From Methanosarcinaceae archaeon (lineage in GTDB: Archaea; Halobacteriota; Methanosarcinia; Methanosarcinales; Methanosarcinaceae), in NCBI GenBank assembly GCA_013329415.1, contig DUKH01000041.1, forward strand, positions 11,036-43,122: a DNA stretch of 32,087 nt. Reading direction: 5' to 3'. This document shows, in pieces, positions 16,584 to 24,272 of the stretch. The notes under the pieces are model-generated. The model was not told where the DNA came from and made no database searches. It worked only from the letters and a program-made list of their open reading frames with translations. Positions within the stretch are counted from its first letter, which is position 1. The number at the start of each line of letters is the position of its first letter. The translations under genes and the position numbers were made by a program.

Positions 16584-17500
16584 CTGATCCCTCCCCCTTT
16601 ATGGTTTTGCATTTCCGGATGCCTCCTGGAACACTCAACGGCTGCGTACCTGCACCGCTCATGGTAAAAACAGCCTTCCGGAAGCTTTATGCGGCTCGGG
16701 CTCTGCCCGCTCAGGGGAACAAGCCCGTTTCGGGGATGAGCCCGGATAAGCCCTTTTGTGTAGGGGTGCCCCGGAGAATGCAGGATTTTTGAAGCTTCGT
16801 CCAGCTCCACGACCTCCCCTGCATACATTACAGCCACCCTGTCGCAGACCTCATGGGCCAGGTCAAGGTCGTGGGTGATCAGGAGCATGGTCTTACCGTA
16901 TTCGTTTTTTATTTTCGTGAACAGTTCCACGGCTCCTGCCCTGGCTTCCGGGTCCAGCCCTTTTGTAGGCTCGTCCGCGATCAAAAGTTCGGGCTCGAAG
17001 GAAAGGGACATGGCCGCAATCAGCCGCTGCCTCATCCCTCCCGAAAGCTGGTGGGGGTAAAGGCCGCAGAGTTTTTCCGGGTCCTGCAAAAAGAGTTTTT
17101 TCATGAGGCCAAGGGCTTTTTTCATTCCCTCTTTTTTCTCAATCCCTCACCTCTCAAACACTTCTCCTATCTGAAGCCCGTTTTTCAGGGCCGGGTTCAG
17201 GGCTCCTGCGGGGTTCTGGGGCATCAGGGATATACGTTTTCCCCGGATTTTCCGGAGTTCGGAGGGCTCCAGGGAAAAGATGTCCTTTCCGACAAAGCAA
17301 ACGTTTCCGGAAATCCTGGCATTTGCCGGGAGGAGCCTGAGCAGGGCAAGCCCTACAACGGATTTTCCTGATCCGCTTTCCCCTATTATCCCGAAGGTTT
17401 CCCCTTCCCTGATGTCAAAAGATACTCCTGAGACTGCTTTTACGCTGCCTTCCCCGGCGGGAAATTCCACGGAGAGCTCTCTTATTTCAAGCAGGTTCAA
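16559..17500 (-). pseudogene. Nickel/peptide ABC transporter ATPase (NikD/OppD type) with in-frame TGA
   Basis: A single reading frame of 313 codons, normal for NikD/OppD, apart from TGA at 17149-17147 (context GEVFER-stop-GIEKKEG). The first part has Walker A GESGSGKS (40-47) and the Q-loop (SLMPQNPAGALNP). The second has the signature LSGGMRQR, Walker B LLIADEPTKGLDP, H-loop LITHDLDLAHE and the C-terminal oligopeptide-transporter region with cysteines. The stop falls in the variable helical subdomain, so any of several sense codons one change away (CGA, TGG, GGA, AGA) would restore it. Translation begins at TTG 17500, overlapping the permease stop by four bases, with GGAGGGGAG ahead. The second half could start at ATG 17125, but only with its own initiation. 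Either a true nonsense mutation, split translation or a base error. Confidence 0.8.
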
Positions 17501-18402
17501 TACATCTCCCCTCCTTCATGATGCGGGTCCAGGATGTCCCGGATACCGTCTCCCAGGATGCTGAATATTACAACAACGAAGGTGATGGCAAGCCCCGGGA
17601 AGATAGTCTGGTGAGGGGCCGTCCTCATGAACTCCTTTCCTGCGGAAAGCATTGCCCCCCATTCCGGAATATCGGCAGGCAGCCCGATCCCCAGGAAACT
17701 TAAGGTGGCGATGGAGAGGATGACGTGCCCCAGGTCGATTGTGGCAAGCACGAGGAGGGGGGCGATGGCATTGGGCACGATATGCCTCCGGATTATGTGA
17801 AAGTCCCCCGCACCGCTTGTCACGGCGGAAAGGACAAATTCCTGTTTTTTGAGGGTGAGGACCTGTCCCCGCATCAGCCGTGCGTACCTTGCCCACTGGA
17901 CAATCGAGAGGGCAAGCATCAGGTTAAAAACCCCGCTTCCGAGCACTCCCACGATGGTCAGGGCAAAGATTACGCCCGGGAAGGAGAGGAAGATGTCTAT
18001 GACTCTGGAGACGCTTTCGTCCACAAGCCCCCCGTAGTAGCCTGCCGCACAGCCCGCGGCAATTCCCACGAACAGGGAAATGAGGACCACCCCGAAGGCG
18101 ATGGAGAGGGAAATCCGGGCTCCTATGAGTATCCTGCTCAGGAGGTCTCTTCCCAGGTAATCCGTGCCCAGCAGGTGGCCTTCGGAAGGGCCGAGGTTCT
18201 TGTTCTTGAGGTCGATTGCATTTGGGTCGTAAGGAGAGAGCAGGGGGGCAAAAAGGGCAACTCCTGCAAAAAGCACAAGCGCGGCCAGGGCAAAAAGCAT
18301 GTCCTTTCTCTGGAAGACTCTTTTTACAAAATCGCCGCCGTATTCCCCAGGTTGCGGCAAAAAGTCTTCTCTCCTGAATCTGTCAGCAAAAACGTTATCC
18401 AT
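17497..18402 (-). CDS. Nickel/peptide ABC transporter permease (NikC/DppC type)
   Basis: A 301-aa permease with an N-terminal cytoplasmic extension, a first helix (LFALAALVLFAGVALFAPLL), the conserved HLLGTDYLGRDLLSRI motif after it, about five further helices, and the EAA loop around SGAGDFHIIRRHIVPNAIAP. The C-terminus (GDGIRDILDP) is typical of the DppC/NikC group. It starts four bases after the upstream permease stop and ends overlapping the next ATPase start, so it is part of one tightly coupled operon. Intact. Confidence 0.9.
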   Translation of the reverse strand: MDNVFADRFRREDFLPQPGEYGGDFVKRVFQRKDMLFALAALVLFAGVALFAPLLSPYDPNAIDLKNKNLGPSEGHLLGTDYLGRDLLSRILIGARISLSIAFGVVLISLFVGIAAGCAAGYYGGLVDESVSRVIDIFLSFPGVIFALTIVGVLGSGVFNLMLALSIVQWARYARLMRGQVLTLKKQEFVLSAVTSGAGDFHIIRRHIVPNAIAPLLVLATIDLGHVILSIATLSFLGIGLPADIPEWGAMLSAGKEFMRTAPHQTIFPGLAITFVVVIFSILGDGIRDILDPHHEGGEMY

Positions 18403-18406
18403 GGTA

Positions 18407-19348
18407 TCAACCGTACCTTATCCGCGGGTCAAGACGCGTATAGAGCATATCTATAAGGAAATTTACGAAGAGGAACATGCTTACGATTGCAAGCACGCAG
18501 CCCTGGACAACAGGCAGGTCCCTGGCTGAGATCGAGTCCACAAGGAGGCTCCCTATCCCCGGCCAGGCGAAGATCTTCTCGATCTCAATGGTTCCCCCAA
18601 GCAGGTTTCCCATCTGGAACCCGATTACCGTGACCACGGGAAGCATGGCGTTTTTCAGGGCATGCCGGCTTATGATCTTCCTCAGGGGGAGCCCCTTGGC
18701 TTTTGCAAACCTGATATACTCCTGCCCCAGGGTCTCGAGCATGCTTGTCCGGGTGACCCTCATGACCGCTGCCATGGAATGGAGGGAAAGGGCTACTGCC
18801 GGCAGGAACAGGTTTTCCAGGCTCCCGTACCCTGCCACCGGGACAAGTTTCAGTTTCAGGGAAAATACCAGGATTAAAAGCAGGGCTACCCAGAAACAGG
18901 GCATGGAAACCCCAAAGAGGGTCGCAACCCTGAGAATGTGGTCGGAAATCCTGTTTTCCCGAAGCGCCGAATATATCCCGAGGCTCACTCCCGCCAGCAC
19001 TGCGATTGCCATACTTGCCCCTGCAAGCTGGATGGTTGCCGGCAGGCGCAGGGCCAGGAGGTAAAGGACCGGTTTCCTAAAAACGTAGGAAGTCCCGATA
19101 CCCTCCCCTGCGATAGCGGCCTTCACCCACCTGAAAAACTGCAGGTAGAGGGGGTCGTCCAGGTTGTAGCGGCTTGAAATCTGGTTAAGCTGTTCTTCGG
19201 TTGCGCTTTCTTCCAGGCCCACGAAGGTGTGCTTCAGGATCAGTTCGGCGGTACCCCCGGGAATCACGTTCATAAGGAAAAAGGTCAGGGCACAGGCCGC
19301 AAAAACAGTTAGCGCCATGAACCCGAGCCTTTTCAAAAAATATCTCAT
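18407..19348 (-). CDS. Nickel/peptide ABC transporter permease (NikB/DppB type)
   Basis: A 313-aa permease with the family N-terminus (MRYFLKRLGFMALTVF), a large outer loop (about residues 30-95) containing the conserved YNLDDPLYLQFFRWV stretch, about six helices, the EAA loop around AKGLPLRKIISRHALKNAML and the end DMLYTRLDPRIRYG. A strong ribosome-binding site, GAGGAGGA, precedes the ATG. It lies 154 bases downstream of the first binding-protein gene and immediately before the partner permease. Intact. Confidence 0.9.
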   Translation of the reverse strand: MRYFLKRLGFMALTVFAACALTFFLMNVIPGGTAELILKHTFVGLEESATEEQLNQISSRYNLDDPLYLQFFRWVKAAIAGEGIGTSYVFRKPVLYLLALRLPATIQLAGASMAIAVLAGVSLGIYSALRENRISDHILRVATLFGVSMPCFWVALLLILVFSLKLKLVPVAGYGSLENLFLPAVALSLHSMAAVMRVTRTSMLETLGQEYIRFAKAKGLPLRKIISRHALKNAMLPVVTVIGFQMGNLLGGTIEIEKIFAWPGIGSLLVDSISARDLPVVQGCVLAIVSMFLFVNFLIDMLYTRLDPRIRYG

Positions 19349-19502
19349 GCTTCCTCCTCAAGGCCGGCAGGTTGCATCAGTGCCCCTGCCCGCCCGCATG
19401 GTTCTTTTTGGAGTTCTGGTCCGGGGGACTGAAAAAAGAGGCAGGCATGAAACCTCGTGCCCGCAGTTTCTTTCCCTTTCCTCCGGCTTTGCTTTTCGAG
19501 TT
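19349..19502 (-). promoter_or_regulatory. Spacer between binding-protein and permease genes, possible attenuator
   Basis: No gene is seen. Read on the minus strand, a short GAGG/CCTC inverted repeat ends at 19438 and is followed at once by six T (19437-19432). This could lower transcription into the permease genes relative to the abundant binding protein, as is common in ABC operons. The stem is only four base pairs, so support is weak. Confidence 0.3.
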
Positions 19503-21089
19503 TTACTTTTCGATGTACATGTCCGCATTTATGCGGTAGTCGTGAGCGGTCGGGTCAAAGACATAGCCCTTCACATAGTCCTTCTTCACGATGGCACAGC
19601 CGTAGTAAGCCACGATGATCATCGGCTGTTCTTCGTACACGATTGCTTCTACCTCGTTGAACTTTTGATAACGCTCTTCAAGGTCGGTAAGCTTCCTTGC
19701 GTCCATTATCAGGGAGTCGACCTCAGGGTTGGAATACCCCGGACCGTTGTCAGGCCCTCCGGTCATGTACCAGTTGCTCAGGACATATTCGGGGTCAGGG
19801 ACCATTGCTATGTTATAGGCTGCAAGGTAGAGGTCCCAGTTTCCTTTCTCTCTTCTGTCGTATATGGCCCCCATCTCGAGAACCTCGGTTTCCACATCAA
19901 TACCAGCTTCTTTTAGCTGGGCGGCCATTGCCTGGGCCATGGGGGGCAGCCCCGGTCTTGCAGAGTATGTCAGGAGGTTAAGTCTGAGGGTTTTGCCGTC
20001 CTTATCCCTGATCCCATCTCCGTCCGTGTCCACCCAGCCTGCTTCCGTGAGGAGCTCGTCGGCTTTTTCAAGGTCCCTGGTATAGGGCTGAAGGTCCTTA
20101 TTTGCCCAGACCATTGACGGAAGGAAGGGGCCGGCGGCAGGTTCCCCCACTTTGTAGAGGATGTGTTCCGTTATTTCATATCTGTCAATGGCACAGGACA
20201 TTGCCTGTCTGACCCTGACGTCCTCAAGAGGTTCGTTTCCGAGGTTTACGTCTATTTTGTACACTCTCGGGGTCTTGTATTTCTCCACATTGATGCCCTC
20301 AAGCTTGTTTATCCGGTCAGTTTCACTGTAGAGCACGTCCACGGTAAAATCCAGTTCCCCGTTTTCGATTGCCATTGCCCGGGTGTTCGGGTCTGGCATC
20401 CCTTTCAGGACCATTCTGTCAAGGCCCACTTCTCCTCCCCACCAGTTTTCGTTCTTCACGACTGTGAGAACCCGGGTCTGTTCGTCAAAGGACTCAAACT
20501 TATACGGGCCTGTCCCAACAGGTTTTACGTATTCCCCGGCTTCGTTAAAGGACGAGGGGCTTATTACGGCAGTGTCCGGGTAGTGCAGGACTCCTGGAAG
20601 GATGGGGTTGAGTTCGGAAGTTTCGATCCTGAGGGTATAGTCGTCAACAACTTCCATGGAAGCGATTTTGAGCATTGAATCGACCCTCGGGTTTTCTGCA
20701 ATAACGTTTTCCAGGGAGTCCTTGACTTCCTCTGCAGTCATTTTGCTGCCGTCATGGAAAAATACGTCATTTCTGAGCTTGAATTCCCAGATGTTTTCGT
20801 CGAGCTGTTCCCAGGACGTTGCAAGTCCGGGTTTTAAGGAAAAGTCGGGTTTTGCTCCAACCAGGGTTTCGGTAATGGCAGCCTTTTCACAGATCAGGGT
20901 CCCGCCATCTCCGTCCGCGGCGTTGATCGAGTCGATTTCCCACATCTCTCCGAGCACCAGCGTATTCGAACCGGGGTTTTCTTCTGTTACCTCGCTTCCT
21001 TCCGTGCCGGTGCATCCGGAGCTTAGCAGTGAGGCGCAGACCAGTAAGGTTATAAGAAATATACACAGGGGGGTGTTTTTTTCCTTCAT
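19503..21089 (-). CDS. ABC transporter substrate-binding lipoprotein, nickel/peptide family (first copy)
   Basis: A 528-aa SBP_bac_5 protein with a signal peptide and lipobox SLLSSGC (Cys26), then a Glu/Ser/Thr linker and the two-lobed binding domain. Family signatures are PDPNTRAMAIENGELDFTVD and VRQAMSCAIDRYEITEHI, and it has the same DTDGDGIRD loop as its paralogue. It follows a methyltransferase gene by 60 bases that contain three ribosome-binding-site-like units. Being next to the permeases, it is the likely primary binding protein. The ligand is unresolved; NikA-like, metal-chelate and peptide uptake all fit the family. Confidence 0.9.
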   Translation of the reverse strand: MKEKNTPLCIFLITLLVCASLLSSGCTGTEGSEVTEENPGSNTLVLGEMWEIDSINAADGDGGTLICEKAAITETLVGAKPDFSLKPGLATSWEQLDENIWEFKLRNDVFFHDGSKMTAEEVKDSLENVIAENPRVDSMLKIASMEVVDDYTLRIETSELNPILPGVLHYPDTAVISPSSFNEAGEYVKPVGTGPYKFESFDEQTRVLTVVKNENWWGGEVGLDRMVLKGMPDPNTRAMAIENGELDFTVDVLYSETDRINKLEGINVEKYKTPRVYKIDVNLGNEPLEDVRVRQAMSCAIDRYEITEHILYKVGEPAAGPFLPSMVWANKDLQPYTRDLEKADELLTEAGWVDTDGDGIRDKDGKTLRLNLLTYSARPGLPPMAQAMAAQLKEAGIDVETEVLEMGAIYDRREKGNWDLYLAAYNIAMVPDPEYVLSNWYMTGGPDNGPGYSNPEVDSLIMDARKLTDLEERYQKFNEVEAIVYEEQPMIIVAYYGCAIVKKDYVKGYVFDPTAHDYRINADMYIEK

Positions 21090-21092
21090 CTT

Positions 21093-21136
21093 GGAATCTC
21101 CTTTTTTGGGATCTCTTTTTTTGGAATCTCTTTTTT
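21093..21136 (-). repeat. Three tandem units each carrying a Shine-Dalgarno-like core, before the first binding-protein gene
   Basis: On the minus strand three units of 14-15 bases read A-run then GAGATTCC, GAGATCCC and GGAGATTCC (plus-strand 21123-21136, 21108-21122, 21093-21107). The last unit is at a normal spacing from the ATG. The other binding-protein gene is also preceded by GGGAGATTCC and by longer repeats. Confidence 0.85.
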
Positions 21137-21149
21137 ACATCACTGAGTC

Positions 21150-21917
21150 TCATTTCCTGCCGTGGACCAGGTAGTACTGGAAGTTGAAGGAAATCCTCTC
21201 CCGGAAAGGCATGTTCTGTTTCTGGATCTCCAGAATTTCTGTGAGCGGCAGGTTTCCTATGCCGCTAAAACCTGCATTTTCCAGGTACATTTCCACCTTT
21301 TCGGGGGGAGGTCCTCTGACATCCGGGAGCATGGACTTGAGTTCCTCCGAATACCCGCAGTGCCCTTTTCGCGGATCTCTCCTTTCTATGATCAGGGTTC
21401 CCAGGCAGCCTGCAGCTCTGCGGAGCTTGGTGCCTGGTGTCCCGTCGTCCCAGATCCCGTCAATAATGACGGCCATTCCCCCTTCCCTGAGCACTTTTTT
21501 CCAGTTAGCTACCGCAAGCCGGGGGTTAGGAAGTGTCCAGAGGAGGTGGCGGTTTATCACCACATCAAAAGAAGCGGGTTCATAGGCCGGAGATTCGGCA
21601 TCTCCTTTTTCAAAAACCAGGTTCATTCCGCGGGCCCGGGCTTTTGCTTTCGCCTTTTCAAGCATTTTTTCCGAAAGATCGATACCTGTAACCTCATGCC
21701 CCATCTCAGCGAAGAGCAGGCTCAACTCTCCGGTACCGCACCCTACATCCAGGATTTTCAGGCGGCCTCCAGGGAATACTTTTTTGAGCGTGTTTTTCCA
21801 GGCGTTCCTTTCCCTTTCACTCTGAATCCCATGACTGGCGTGCGTGTCGAATGTTTCTGAGGCGAGGTCCCATCTATGGGCTACAAGTTCCTTGATTCGT
21901 GTTTCAGGTATGGACAT
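21150..21917 (-). CDS. Class I SAM-dependent methyltransferase (first copy)
   Basis: A 255-aa cytoplasmic methyltransferase with a standard fold: motif I ILDVGCGTGELS (about 55-66), GIDLSEKMLEKAKAKA as motif II with the acidic residue that holds the SAM ribose, GDAESPAYE, then NRHLLWTLPNPRLAVANW and a C-terminal region shared with its paralogue (MPFRERISFNFQYYLVHG). It is the first gene of the transporter locus. No ribosome-binding site is seen before its ATG. The two paralogues keep an unusual conserved NRHLLWTLP block and the start region (ETxDxHxxHGIQ), pointing to the same substrate class. Acceptor unknown. Confidence 0.87.
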   Translation of the reverse strand: MSIPETRIKELVAHRWDLASETFDTHASHGIQSERERNAWKNTLKKVFPGGRLKILDVGCGTGELSLLFAEMGHEVTGIDLSEKMLEKAKAKARARGMNLVFEKGDAESPAYEPASFDVVINRHLLWTLPNPRLAVANWKKVLREGGMAVIIDGIWDDGTPGTKLRRAAGCLGTLIIERRDPRKGHCGYSEELKSMLPDVRGPPPEKVEMYLENAGFSGIGNLPLTEILEIQKQNMPFRERISFNFQYYLVHGRK

Positions 21918-22202
21918 TAAAAAAGAGATGCAGATCTTTTGATTAATAATTTTCTATTTTGTAGCAAATAATGCAATTAAATTCTATTTATTTAACATTT
22001 TATCATAGGATATTTCTAATATTACTTATCATATCTTCTTTATACCCATGTTTGTATTACTAATTTGAGGTATTTTCGGCTTGATTGGCCAGGCTTAAAA
22101 TTGAATGTTTTATTTTTCTGTTTTCCCGGGGAATGGATTTCCCATCGATAATTTTATAATTGATATGTTTATATTATTCAATCTGTTTAATGGAGATTTT
22201 GC

Positions 22203-22297
22203 GTTTGCCGTCATGTTGGCACAAACATATCCGTCTGCGGCAAGTTTGCCGTTTTGGGCGATTTTGGGCCTTTCAAATGGTCCATGAACCCTCATGG
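22203..22297 (+). repeat. GC-rich leader element A (possible structured RNA)
   Basis: Contains CTGCGGCAAGTTTG (22235-22248) and CTCATGG (22291-22297), both also found in element B. CGGCA-AGTT-TGCCG (22238-22251) forms a hairpin, while the nine-base GTTTGCCGT occurs twice (22203-22211 and 22244-22252), so either copy can pair with the same CGGCAA: mutually exclusive pairing. Confidence 0.4.
22212..22229 (+). promoter_or_regulatory. Dyad 1 of TATGTT-N6-AACATA type (candidate operator)
   Basis: Reads CATGTT-GGCACA-AACATA. Five inner arm bases on each side are perfectly inverted, and it differs from the consensus only in the first base. It lies just after the TATA-like sequence at 22168-22175. 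Confidence 0.5.
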
Positions 22298-22417
22298 CCT
22301 GAAGTTGAGTCTCCTATCTTCTACACGTACTAGCAAAAAATCTCAATAATTGTCTACAAAAGTTCACTCCGTTTATTCCAGAAAATTATCTCTGTGGCAT
22401 AGCATATTTTTTTGTGT

Positions 22418-22435
22418 TATGTCGGAATTAACATA
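22418..22435 (+). promoter_or_regulatory. Dyad 2 of TATGTT-N6-AACATA type (candidate operator)
   Basis: Reads TATGTC-GGAATT-AACATA, one arm base off the consensus. It matches dyad 3 at 16 of 18 positions, including most of the spacer. Confidence 0.55.
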
Positions 22436-22479
22436 TTGGTTATTTGTAAAATAATTCCCTGCTTCGGACTTTCCTTTGC

Positions 22480-22527
22480 CTGCGGCAGGTTTGTGTGATT
22501 GTTCAATCGAACCGGGCATCCTCATGG
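22480..22527 (+). repeat. GC-rich leader element B (possible structured RNA)
   Basis: Contains CTGCGGCAGGTTTG (22480-22493), 13 of 14 identical to element A, and CTCATGG (22521-22527). TGCC-TGC-GGCA at 22477-22487 can form a small hairpin. The spacing between the two shared blocks is shorter than in element A. Confidence 0.4.
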
Positions 22528-22535
22528 ACTCCTGA

Positions 22536-22553
22536 TATGTTGTAATTAACATA
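22536..22553 (+). promoter_or_regulatory. Dyad 3 of TATGTT-N6-AACATA type (candidate operator)
   Basis: Reads TATGTT-GTAATT-AACATA with perfect six-base inverted arms, 92 bases before the fmdE start. This is the best copy of the motif. Confidence 0.6.
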
Positions 22554-22644
22554 ATGAGTCTGGCATAATGGATGTGGCCTGCGTGGTGCCCGCTAAAGAA
22601 TATCTCGGATTTGAATTCCGGATTTAGATCCTGTGAGGCGTCCC

Positions 22645-23214
22645 ATGGAAACGATTATAAAACAAATAAAGGACCCTGAACTGCTTTCCCAGATCGAGAA
22701 GCTCGTCCCCTTTCACGGCTACCTGACTTCCGGGGCTTTCATCGGCCTCCAGATGCTCAACATTGCAAGGAAAATGCTCGATGTCAGGGACGGGGAGCGT
22801 ATATACGTGACCTGTGAAACCCGAAATTGCGTGCCTGACCCTTTCCAGATCCTGGGCGGGGCAACCAGCGGGAACAACGGGCTGAAAATCAAGGACCTGG
22901 GGAAAATGGCAGTTACCGTGAACAAGCGAGTTCCTGATGGTGAAGATACTGTTAGAGGGGTCCGCATTATGCTCGACCCTGATAAAACAAAAGCGTATCC
23001 GACCCTTCACGCCTGGTACCTGAATACCGCAAAGTTCCCCCATACCGAAGTCCTGCCAGACCTGCTGGCTGCCGGGGAAAAGGTGTACACCTGGAAGTTT
23101 GTGGACCTCGAAGTCCCGGTTAAGGGGAAAAAACGGATACAGCGCTGTGAAAACTGCGGTGAGATGTTCATTCGGTATAATGATGAGCTGCTGTGCGGCG
23201 AATGCACAGAATAA
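22645..23214 (+). CDS. fmdE: FmdE, formylmethanofuran dehydrogenase operon protein
   Basis: A 189-aa protein beginning the fmd operon. The ATG at 22645 is chosen over a GTG at 22633 because GAGG at 22635-22638 is correctly spaced. The FmdE domain occupies about residues 1-150 (LVPFHGYLTSGAFIGLQML, then CETRNCVPDPFQILGGATSG with conserved cysteines). The C-terminus is a zinc ribbon with CENC and CGEC pairs. It is encoded with formylmethanofuran dehydrogenase in Methanosarcina but is not a core catalytic subunit; a role in metal-centre handling or assembly is suspected in the family. The next gene starts 19 bases later. Confidence 0.93.
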   Translation: METIIKQIKDPELLSQIEKLVPFHGYLTSGAFIGLQMLNIARKMLDVRDGERIYVTCETRNCVPDPFQILGGATSGNNGLKIKDLGKMAVTVNKRVPDGEDTVRGVRIMLDPDKTKAYPTLHAWYLNTAKFPHTEVLPDLLAAGEKVYTWKFVDLEVPVKGKKRIQRCENCGEMFIRYNDELLCGECTE

Positions 23215-23233
23215 CGGTTTAGAGGTAAATAAA

Positions 23234-24271
23234 ATGCAAGATGACAGAAGATTGTCGGTCTTTTCCGAAAAAAAAGACAAGCAACTGGTCTACCTGCCTG
23301 AGAAATGCATAGGCTGCGGGACCTGTGTGCAGGCCTGCCCGAAAGGGAGCCTTGCAATCGGGGCCGTGGGTGCCGTGGCAAGAGGCCTGTTTGATGCGGA
23401 TTTTCTTGAACCGAAAGGTGAAGACTGCCTTGTCTGCGGGATCTGCGCCAGGGTCTGCCCCACAGGTGCCCTGGAACTGAGGCAGGAAGGAAAGTCCCTG
23501 AAAGATGCTTCTTACCTATCAGGAGCCCTGAAACCCACTTCCGTGAACGAAAACTGTGTCCACTGCGGGCTCTGTGCGGAAGTCTGCCCCAGGGACTGCA
23601 TTACGGTTACAAAAGAACTTGCCGGAGACGGAAGCCTGAAGCTGGTCGGAAAGACCCGCATTGATACGGAAAGCTGCGTGCACTGCGGCTGGTGTGCGGC
23701 GGTCTGTCCCATGGATGCCATTTCCGTGGAAAAGCCCTTCGAAGGCCGCTGGGAATGGGAAGAGAACGTCTGCCAGACCTGCCACACCTGTGTGGAAGTC
23801 TGCCCTGCAAATGCTCTTTTCAACAAAGAGTGGAATGCCGGGGAAAGGGTCGAAAAGCTTGCGCACCGGCCTGATGCCTGCATCTACTGCGGGGCCTGTG
23901 CCGTGTCCTGTCCCGTGGACGCCATTGACGTCCGCAAGACGGCTATCCTGCCGGAAATGGAGAAGAAAGGACCCCTTGAGAAAAAGCTGCTTGAGGCCCC
24001 GGTCCCGGAAGCCCTGCTCCGCACTCGCCTGGAAACAGACGATGCGAGTTGCCTGGGGTGTGGAAACTGCGTAATTGTCTGTCCGGTAAACGCCTTCGGG
24101 GACAGGGAACTTGCCGTAGGGCACCTGAATAACCTGGACGAGAAGGCTATCCTCGAGGTTAAAGACGGAAAGGTAGGAGTCGTGGACCAGGAACTCTGCG
24201 GAGGAGACGGCACTTGTGCCCTTATCTGTCCCGTGGACGCGATCAGGCTTGTGAAAAGGGAGGTGGAATGA
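23234..24271 (+). CDS. fmdF: Polyferredoxin subunit FmdF of molybdenum formylmethanofuran dehydrogenase
   Basis: A 345-aa electron-carrying subunit. The ATG at 23234 has AGAGGT at 23221-23226. Eight ferredoxin-type motifs are visible, in pairs. Seven are canonical CxxCxxCxxxCP (first CIGCGTCVQACP, last CLGCGNCVIVCP). The eighth reads CGGDGTCALICP, with Asp in place of the second Cys. M. barkeri FmdF is known as a polyferredoxin with eight [4Fe-4S] clusters. It passes electrons from ferredoxin to the FmdB active site. The gene ends one base before fmdA. Confidence 0.95.
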   Translation: MQDDRRLSVFSEKKDKQLVYLPEKCIGCGTCVQACPKGSLAIGAVGAVARGLFDADFLEPKGEDCLVCGICARVCPTGALELRQEGKSLKDASYLSGALKPTSVNENCVHCGLCAEVCPRDCITVTKELAGDGSLKLVGKTRIDTESCVHCGWCAAVCPMDAISVEKPFEGRWEWEENVCQTCHTCVEVCPANALFNKEWNAGERVEKLAHRPDACIYCGACAVSCPVDAIDVRKTAILPEMEKKGPLEKKLLEAPVPEALLRTRLETDDASCLGCGNCVIVCPVNAFGDRELAVGHLNNLDEKAILEVKDGKVGVVDQELCGGDGTCALICPVDAIRLVKREVE

Positions 24272-24272
24272 T

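Larger units (their letters stand above)
21918..22644. other. Long AT-rich intergenic region with fmd leader elements
   Basis: 727 bases without a convincing gene between the divergent transporter locus and fmdE. It holds a TATA-like TTTATATT at 22168-22175 that could start an fmd transcript near 22200, three related dyads, a duplicated GC-rich element and, for the minus strand, TATA-like AT stretches around 21985-22000. If transcription begins near 22200, fmdE has a leader of more than 400 bases. Confidence 0.6.

Noticed and set aside
22105-22287. 60-aa reading frame in the fmd leader
   Set aside because: No ribosome-binding site, unusual composition, and it overlaps the dyads and hairpin element; probably chance.
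22501-22530. GTTCAATC resembling a tRNA B-box in leader element B
   Set aside because: The rest of the tRNA consensus and an acceptor stem are missing, so no tRNA is called.
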